This document shows, one piece after another, positions 56,275-64,000 of a stretch of DNA of 64,000 nucleotides. The stretch is from Sciurus carolinensis (taxonomy: Eukaryota > Chordata > Mammalia > Rodentia > Sciuridae), in contig NC_062223.1 of NCBI RefSeq assembly GCF_902686445.1, forward strand, positions 38,410,998 to 38,474,997, written 5' to 3'. Each line of letters begins with the position of its first letter. Positions within the stretch are counted from its first letter, which is position 1. The notes under the pieces were generated by a model, which worked only from the letters and a program-made list of their open reading frames with translations, was not told the DNA's origin and did not search any database. Made by a program: the position numbers and the translations under genes.

Positions 56275-59200
56275 TTCTTGTTTTCATTTTTTTTTTTTAC
56301 TCTCTATAGACTTTTTCCCAGACATGAGATATACCCTTTTCTTCTCTCATCTTCACATTTTCAGTTTTGCCCCTGAAGGGCTAGATAACATCAGTATTTT
56401 CTCTCAATTATTTCTCTTTTGCTCATCAAAGTGTTCAGTACAAAAAAGGACAAGTATTTTATTAAATATTTATTCATTTAATGAAAGGGAAACTTCAAAG
56501 GAAGTTTGCCTTTAAGACTGGGATCTATTGTGATATGGCATATTTTGTTGTTCTGAGGTGCTCCTCTCATACACATAATTTTAATATTTTATAAATAGGG
56601 ACATATCTTAAAACTGATGATGTCTTACATAGTCACTTTCTGCAATGTGGCTTTCACATCATAATTACCAAGAGAGATACTGTATAAAATTGCTTTTGAA
56701 GATTGCAAGTCAACTGTAACCACTTGACTTTTCATTCAGTAAACTACTAATGGTTCATTTGAAGAAGGAATAGATTCCTGGTTATTTTCTTCAAACTTTT
56801 TTGCTGAAAGTGTCTGTACAAAAAGTTACAGTATGGGTGGTAGTGGCTTGAGAATGAATCTAAGGTAATTTTGGAATACTTCTTTGTGAAGTACTACATT
56901 ATCAAAACTTCTTGAAACAAATATGGACATCATGTGGAAAAATACACATATCCATAGCTCTGAGTTAAAAATTATTTAGAAGTGTAGGAATAGATGAAAT
57001 TTTAGCAAAATCACAATTTCTCTGCTGATATTTTCTATGTATTTTAGCATAAAAGTGATATAAGGCAAAAAATGTTAATATATGTTTTAGTTAAAAATTC
57101 TAATTGTAATAAAACACAATCATGATTGATGTGGCAGCTTTTATTCTTTCTTAGAGGTTAATAAAACATTGATATATTTTATAAGTTTATAGCCTTATGT
57201 TAATGAAATATGTAGAAATCTACTTGTAAATTCTGGGTCATTCACAGATTAAAAAAATAGAATAGAATAAGAGACAGTCATAAACAGGTCTTTAAAGTTC
57301 CTATAGACATTTTTTCTCACATTGGGGATACAAATATTGCAATAATGAATAAAAAAGAGTTACCTGGCTACTTCCAAGGAGCTCATTACTGTAAGATTCA
57401 TATTGAGTAATTCATATTTCTCTGGATCATATATGGAAGAAGTGTATCACAGTAATCTGGTTTTTCACTGGAAAGAGATGGTTTCTTGAACAGAAGTTTC
57501 TAAAAGTGTACCAAGCTGGTAAGAGATTCCTGTAGCCTGTTTTATCCTCTCTGTTCCTGATAACTTGTCTTCCTGCCATGTGCCATGAGTTCTATGATTC
57601 AAATGAGCTCTCTGCAAAATATGGATGCCAAAAATATGCCTTGCTGCAGAAAACTTCCCTACCACTCCCACCACCACCAGGAGAGGAAAACATGGCTGTG
57701 GTTAGCAGCTCTCCTGCAAGGAATATTTTATATTCATTCACTCTGAGTTTATCACAAATAATAGAAACTACTAATGCATAAAGAGGGATTTGATTTTCCA
57801 GTATCTAATTCAGAGTCAAGTTTTAGTAAGTGGGACACACATATAAACCAAGCTGTTTTATAGTCATTCAACAAGAATTGAGATTTAGGTGGGCAGGCTG
57901 AGAAACATTCAAGAGAATGTATTATTTTTTTCCCTATACTTTCTACCAGCTTCGACTCTAGAATAAAATGTCTATAATGCTAAAAATCATAGTACACGAA
58001 AAATAGTCAACAAATAAATATCTTCCCACATGAAAATAACATGGAAAAGAAATCTGAAAGACTGAAAGTGAACTTAAAGTCTCTGTGGATTCACATGTTA
58101 ACACCAAAATGAGTCCTGGACAAAGGTCTTTACTGGGGACTTTGATTCTGGTGGCAGCTTTCTTTAATAGCTCTATTGGGTCTTATCCACTATTGACTAA
58201 ATGGGTTTGACAGGAAAAACACTCACGGTTTCAGTTAAGGCAGGTTGACTATGGGGATCACTAACAAGCAAGATATGGGTAGTAACAGAGTCCTTTCCAT
58301 AAACTTTCTGTCCTTCTTCTTTCCCGCTTTTTTTTTTTTTTCTTTATCTTAAAGTGGAAGAAACACTCAATTTGAATTTGGATGGAGAACCCAACAGTAC
58401 ACAAAAGATGAAGCCAGTAGTTCCATTTCCATTCTCAGGCTTTACTGTAATGACTGCATATTTAAAGTTGAGAACTTAAAATATGCATCCTTTTTGGAGG
58501 ATCCAGCTAATTTATGGGGTTTTATCGAATGTGGCATTATTTTGTCGATAAATTATGATAATCCTGTACCTTGTTTTACAGAAATGTTTTATAAAAATGA
58601 AGAACATACAACTAATATTTACCCTACCACCAGTGTTTGTGAAATAAAATATTTGACATTTTCTGCTATTGTTCTCTTTGGTTTTTAAGTAGACAATATG
58701 TTTTCCTTTCCAGTGAACATTTCTTCTTCCCTTTGTTATTATTTTGTTTTCTTCAGAAATTCATAACTTTTCTGAGTAGTTCCTTTGCTTTAAGAAAAGC
58801 GATTTCACCATTGGTTCACTGTGAAAAGTGTGTCTGAAGCCCAGGTTAGTCAGGGAAATGACAATTTTCAGTATTATTAATTCAGAGAAATCAGGTATCC
58901 TTCAGTGAAGGCCAATGAGATGCCAGACCTTTGCTGTGGGATCTTGTAGAAGGAATCTCCTTCACTCTTTAAATGACTCCTCTTTCTACAGACTTAGAGG
59001 AGGGACAAATAACCAGGAATCTGACAGCATTTTGTGACTCAAGGTTCTGTATTTCTTAGAAGGATGTTGATATCAGGCACATCAGAGCAGAGGAGTTGAA
59101 AAATTGGAAAGTTAATGTCAACTCAATTTTTGAAACAGACTTTGACATCCACCCTAATTCTGACCATTACTGTTTTAAGGAATAATTTATTGAGTTTCAG

Positions 59201-59685
59201 TCGAGTTTTCTTTTATGTACTTCATAAAATCCTAACTGCTATAATATATATCTAAAATGTGGCATAACTGAATATAAATAAGGCTTGTTAAGATAATATG
59301 CTTTTAGATGTGTTGTGAACATTTTCTCATAAATTTAAGAATTCTAATCTGAGCTTCATTCACTTTAGAATAAACATAAAAATCCTTCAACTAAAGAAAA
59401 ATATTAATCGGGGTGATGAATTATAATACATCATTAGGAATAATTTATCAATGTATCTGTTTTTGTCCTTGGGTTTTTTTTGTGTGATGATTTGCTATGG
59501 TCTTGTTTCCCTAAGTGTAAGGATTATTTGGGCTTTCAGCACACAGTTTAAGAACTGTATGGATAAGTAGAATTGATCCCAGCACTTTCAAAACCCAAGT
59601 ATGGTTCAATCAGCACTAGAGATGGTTTTGTCCTATATTGTTTTCCATGGCATAACTACTTTGCATCTCTTCTGGTTTTGTGTTG
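56275..59685. other. Long unique AT-rich stretch
   Basis: No gene or confident repeat recognised in about 3.4 kb. T-runs at 56289-56299 and 58328-58341. Frames at 56222-56515, 57465-57781 and 58494-58688 show no domain. Confidence 0.4.
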
Positions 59686-59689
59686 TAAT

Positions 59690-59885
59690 CCTGTGGCAGG
59701 GAGGTGTCCCCATGGGGAGGTGTCCCCATGGGGAGGTGTTCCCACTTATATAGCAGGAAGAATAACTTGGTAGTTGGGATCTGTGTAATCATGACAGCCT
59801 CAAAACCTCCAAAGCCCTAGCTACAATTATCACATTAGGGTTCAGGATTTCAACACATGAAGTATAGGGAGACACAAACCTTCAG
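59690..59885 (-). mobile_element. Old LTR-type repeat, 5' end in antisense
   Basis: 'attatcacattagggttcaggatttcaacacatgaagtatagggagacacaaaccttcag' is the antisense end of the family seen at 25452-25805. The left part is altered by a short tandem repeat. Confidence 0.6.
59699..59746 (+). repeat. 16-bp tandem repeat, three units
   Basis: 'gggaggtgtccccatg' occurs twice perfectly and a third time with one change (C to T) and a different last base. It lies in an LTR-type relic. Confidence 0.92.
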
Positions 59886-59922
59886 TGATTTTAATTTCCA
59901 GTCATGTGTTTTACTTTCTTCT

Positions 59923-59988
59923 CAAAAAAGAAAAGAAAGAAAGAAAGGAAAAAGAAAAATGAAAGAAAGAAGGAAAGAAAAAGAAAAC
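59923..59988 (+). repeat. (GAAA)n purine microsatellite
   Basis: Imperfect GAAA and GGAAA units. The Lys/Glu/Arg-rich frame across it is an artefact. Confidence 0.95.
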
Positions 59989-59989
59989 A

Positions 59990-60555
59990 CTTTGAATTCT
60001 ATAACATCCTGGGTCAATGCATTTGGGAGCTGACATCTCCAGAATTCCGCCACTCCCATCCATTTTCTGTAGAATTTATCTTTTGACTGACAGAATTCTG
60101 CATGTTTATTCTGGCATTTCTTCAGTCAATATAATGCATTTAATGGGCATAACATATTTGCATTCATTACTTATCTAATATACTGGCTTCTTTATCTCTC
60201 AGTTTTCTAACTGCTTATGAATTTTCTCCCAATTCTGTTACCAACCCACTCCCTACTCATCCCTGGATGGGGTATGACAAGGAATGCTTATGTCTCAATC
60301 TTAGCTAGAAAACCACTCCTTATTTTTCTAGGTTATTTTTTTCTAGTATACAAAGTGTAATATATTTTATTTTTATGGGGCTGTCAAACAATTATTAACA
60401 TCTCGATTTTTGGTTATTTTGGTCTTGTTTTCTTTATATTAACCTACTGAATCATCATCTCTTGGTGTCACCATTTTTGGTTTTATAGTCTATCTTGATT
60501 ATAACCCTTGAAGTCTTCATAGGCTCTTCTCTTTTCTCACACATCACATTGATCC
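59990..60555. other. Unique stretch
   Basis: Nothing recognised. Confidence 0.4.
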
Positions 60556-60559
60556 TGTC

Positions 60560-61020
60560 AGGATATACTTTTCATCTTATTTTCAAGATAAGTCAAAATA
60601 TTTTTGTTTCTTACCACCTCCTCTGCTGAAATGTTATTCAAAGATTCTATCATTTTTTACCTAAGTTAATCTTTATGGCCTCCAAAGGGATATTTCCATT
60701 TCCATTATTTTGCTATCCTCTTCTAGTCAATCTAGATCTGGCTACCTGGACATATTTTAATCTCAAAAATTCTTCTAATGTCTCCTTGCCATTTGCCTGT
60801 CTTACAGAATTTACCAGACCTGACCTGTAGTTTCCTCCTGGCTGTCAACTCTTCCTTCTTGCTCTCCTCTACATCTTTACTCTTTGGTTTTCCTCAATTT
60901 CTTCAGCTACACTGATGTTCAGAGCATTTACACTTGCAATTCCCCAACTTGCAAACACCCCTCTTCCAAATAACCTCAAAAGTCACTTGCATAACTCTTT
61001 CAGGTTGCAGCAAGCAGTTC
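60560..61020 (+). mobile_element. Probable L2 relic
   Basis: The pyrimidine-rich order 'cttgccatttgcctgtcttacag', 'cttgctctcctctacatc' and 'cagctacactgatgttcag' is L2-like but strongly diverged. Confidence 0.45.
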
Positions 61021-61094
61021 AGTAGTCTGAGACCTACTTTTAAATTGGAACTTCCTTCCCAAAGGTGCAACTTTCTCTACCTTGCTATATTCTC

Positions 61095-61276
61095 CTCCAC
61101 CTGTTATAACAAAATACTGCAGACTGGGTGGCTTAAAAACAGAAATTCATTTTCTCATGATTTGGGTGACTAGAAGTCCAAGATCAAGGCTTTGGCTAAT
61201 TCAGTTTCTGATGAAGTCTCCCTCCCTGGCTGTAGATGGATGGCTTCTTGCTATGAATTTACATGACTTTTAGGGA

Positions 61277-61322
<46 letters not shown>

Positions 61323-61470
61323 AAATGAGAAAGAGAGAGACTGTCCATACAGTGAATTCCTGCCTTGAGTCTGAAAAACCAGAAGGTTTAGAGAGGAAGG
61401 GGAGAAAGAAATTAGTTGTGTGCTTACTGGTCGGGACCATCACTGTTGCATACATCCATGGCTCTTGTCC
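61095..61470 (-). mobile_element. Old LTR-type repeat, antisense, with (GA)n
   Basis: 'ctgttataacaaaatactgcagactgggtggcttaaaaacagaaattcattttctcatgatttgg' and 'agaagtccaagatcaagg' are the unmistakable antisense 3' part of the ancient LTR-type family. 'ggctgtagatggatggcttcttgc' follows and a GA microsatellite has expanded within it. The far end is uncertain. Confidence 0.7.
61281..61316 (+). repeat. (GA)18 microsatellite
   Basis: Pure GA run inside the LTR-type relic. Confidence 0.97.
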
Positions 61471-61474
61471 ACAG

Positions 61475-62700
61475 CGTCACACTAGAGGATAGCAAGAAGA
61501 CTTCACATATGAATCTTCTAATGAAAGACTGGATTTCATTGAGCAAGTGTAAAAACCCTGAACCTCAGTGTATCTGAACTAATTGAGAAAAACAAACAAA
61601 CAATAAAGAGTGTGGCTGGAGATGAGAGCAGGAAGGGAGGGATGACAGCCAAGCTAGGAGAGGAAGCTACAGGTCATGTCAGGTAAGTTCTAAAGATAGA
61701 TATAAGACATGAGAAGGAAACACTGGGGATGTCTCAGCATAAGAAACATTCCTACCGACTCCTTCTCAGTCACGCCTCATGCCACTAGAATATTAGCTCT
61801 GGTTTTTATTTTGTTCACTCATCAATGATCTCCAGAGTCTAGAGGATGCTTGATTTAAAGAATACATTCAAGAATTTGCTGAATGAGCAAAAACTTATTT
61901 TTTAAAAACATTGTTATCATTCTTTCCATTGGCATGGTTGCCTGCGAAATCATACACTTGTTGAATATATTTTTAAAAATAGATATCATTTAAATAGATC
62001 AAGTTAAACCAGCAGAAGAGAAACTTCAACTAATCTTGTTCTACTCCAGTGTTCCACACAAAACATGTTCTTATGATTGTCCTTGGCTTCTGACATCCTT
62101 TGCTGCTTATAGGAAGACTTACCAAGGAAAGAACATTAAAATATGCTTTACTGAAAGTTTGAAGCCAGGAATTATTACCATGTTGCAGGCCTTTGATTCC
62201 AAAATACTTTCTGAGTAGATTTACATATTTTTCAAAACAGGTATTATTTAGTATTAATTTTAAGGTTAAAGTGCTCAATACTATTTTACTGAAGCAACTT
62301 AAGCATAAGTTATGGAAAAATCTTATATATTTTATTTATTAGAATGAAGATTTTATAAGCTGATTTTTCTATTCAATATTCAAGGTTGCTTTAATTATAT
62401 TTAAAATGAAACTTGTCTGATCTGTTAGTTTTAGTTTATTAATTCTCATTAAAATTTTCTTCATTATCTATTTTCTGAGGGAAAACTATTCTTAGTGATT
62501 TGTGGATCAGAATTAATATGATTATTATGTATTTTATACCCCACATAATTAAAATAAAGTGGTATAAAATAATTTGCTGAACTTTACTGATGTGTCTGTT
62601 AATTGGCAGTTTACCCAATTTTTTCTCAGAAAAGCATAATGAACACTTGGTGTGGATTGTGTATAGGATATAGACAGAGTAAATATCCTTGAGGAGTGAA
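61475..62700. other. Unique AT-rich stretch
   Basis: No gene recognised. The 100-codon antisense frame at 62439-62741 is Ile/Leu-rich from AT composition and partly overlaps a MIR. Confidence 0.4.
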
Positions 62701-62704
62701 TTGA

Positions 62705-62830
62705 GTAAGAAAATTCTGGAGTCAGATAGACCTGAATTCAAATCCAGGCTTCACAAATGTTGGTGTAGATTCCTTTGCTTAATCTAAAATTTCTCATTTT
62801 TGAGTTAGAGCTATTATTAACAGCCAACTC
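62705..62830 (+). repeat. MIR SINE, 5' half
   Basis: 'attctggagtcagatagacctgaattcaaatccaggcttcac' is a clear MIR head. 'aaatttctcatttttgag' and 'gctattattaacagcc' follow. Confidence 0.8.
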
Positions 62831-62834
62831 AAGA

Positions 62835-64000
62835 AGTTGTTTTGACTCAAAATGTTGTTTTCTAGATACAAACTCAAAATGTTTGTATCTTTTAGATTCA
62901 TCTAGGCACTTGGGGTGGAGAAATGTACCTGAACATTAAATGACTGTTAAATGCTTGCACAGTTAAATGTCTCTTAAATGTGAGTTATTGCGTTTTAATG
63001 TGTACTGCCAAAGAATACATGTGGTAGCCATAACTGACAAAACCTATATTCATAGAATAATTAATTAATACTTTCTGTTTATTACTTACATATTTCTTGA
63101 GACTTTTTAAATTAATGAATTGATGATCTTTAGTTAAATGCTTAGATGAAACGTAAAGCAAAAAAAAAAAAAAAATATCAGAGAGACTGTTATGAAATAA
63201 ATACCCAAATCATAGGTGATCCTCTTTAGGACTCTAAGATTATAAGTGATAGTCTAAAGAAATTAAAAGTTTTGTTTTGCCTCTAACTATGCATTGTAGG
63301 GCATGATATCAATGTTCAGGTGAATGTGACTGATATTTGTTAGTTTTCATTGTTAAACAGACCTGAATATTAGACCAGAGTCTATGACAGAACCAATGTT
63401 TTTTTTTTTTTTTTTCAATTTTGGAGCCCTTGATTTAGGTCACACTGAAGAAAATAAATTAAGATTGGAAGATCATTTGGGATGGGTAGTGTCTTGTCTA
63501 GTGAAAAATCTAATCAATGCTCTTGCCTCACAGGATAGACTTCATTATTCAGTACCGACTGCTAACAGATGGCTGCTATGGTCCTCAATTGGGGGAAGGG
63601 GTTCCTTATTCCATTCCTTAGAGGGCACATGTTCCCAGGCAATGCAGCTATCCTATTTGGCATCACTCCATCTTAGGGCAAAAGAAATTGGGTTAGTGAG
63701 GGCAGAAATGTATGGGTCATAATTTAGGTGCATTGTTGGAAGTCAAAAGAATATACGTGTTCAGAGATCCAGAGGTTGCAGCTTTAATTCTTTCTACTTA
63801 TAAAATTTAGAGCCCCAAATTAAATTACCTGCAGTAGAACAAATCACTGTACTAAGTACAATTTATTAATAATACTTTTTGCAGAGGCAATTTGGTAGCC
63901 ACCAGATACCACGACAGCATACTATTTAGGTAAAGAGAATTTCAGAGAAGAAACTTTGTATAACAGCATGAAATATTATTAATTTCAGTGGAAGCACATT
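62835..64000. other. Unique stretch to window end
   Basis: A-run at 63162-63176 and T-run at 63399-63415. The 112-codon frame at 63384-63722 starts in the T-run as poly-Phe, has no recognisable domain and is probably chance. Confidence 0.4.

Noticed and set aside
63384..63722. 112-codon open frame near the window end
   Set aside because: It begins in a T-run as poly-Phe and has no domain.

Overview
This window is mammalian nuclear DNA from a rodent, most likely a member of the squirrel family (Sciuridae: marmot, ground squirrel, chipmunk or tree squirrel). The identification rests on lineage-restricted SINEs: tRNA-Ala-derived ID elements, and a composite SINE in which a 7SL-derived B1-like head is fused to a degenerate ID tail (the B1-dID or MEN type). 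Both occur together with L1 copies that share a distinctive G-rich 3' UTR. Composition is AT-rich throughout, with no CpG island. I find no host protein-coding exon, no functional structural RNA gene and no promoter of a host gene. The only long open frame (6460-8601) is LINE-1 ORF2, so the window reads as gene-poor intergenic or deep intronic sequence.

Layout. 1-5490: mostly unique AT-rich sequence with old relics (B1-like SINE, MER5A-like and MER20-like hAT relics, one MIR). 5495-10455: an old L1 copy split by a younger 5'-truncated L1 (5812-8977) that still carries most of ORF2. 10456-19000: unique sequence with MIR, ID, B1-dID, L2 and L1 3' fragments plus an LTR-type relic. 19010-20180: an L2 relic broken by a B1-dID SINE. 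24034-26535: an ID element with intact Pol III boxes next to an old L1 split by an antisense SINE and an antisense LTR-type relic. 26540-33095: CA/TG microsatellites, an LTR-type relic, a possible retroposed segment (30006-30470), an 86-bp tandem duplication (31326-31496), another old L1 and an antisense B1-dID. 34236-35405: an ID and a cluster of four MIRs. 35800-37240: repeat-poor sequence whose second half (36840-37240) is dense in homeodomain-type TAAT cores and is my best candidate for a conserved regulatory element. 41269-43187: two LTRs, one with clear TG...CA ends. 43190-53060: mostly unique, with MIR, L2, ID and MER5A relics. 53804-56270: an L1 3' fragment, then an LTR split by an antisense L1 that appears to have carried about 0.5 kb of 3'-transduced DNA. 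56270-64000: mostly unique, with LTR-type and L2 relics and purine microsatellites.

The genes do not form a pathway. The story of the window is layered retrotransposition: L2, MIR and hAT relics, then LTRs and older L1s, then sciurid ID and B1-dID SINEs and the youngest L1 subfamily. The most informative observations are the candidate 3'-transducing L1 with a 14-bp target-site duplication (55163-56086), the L1-in-L1 insertion with a microsatellite-driven frameshift in ORF2, and the TAAT-rich candidate enhancer. I did not find evidence of a novel gene system. All repeat family calls are from recognition of sequence patterns, not from a database search.
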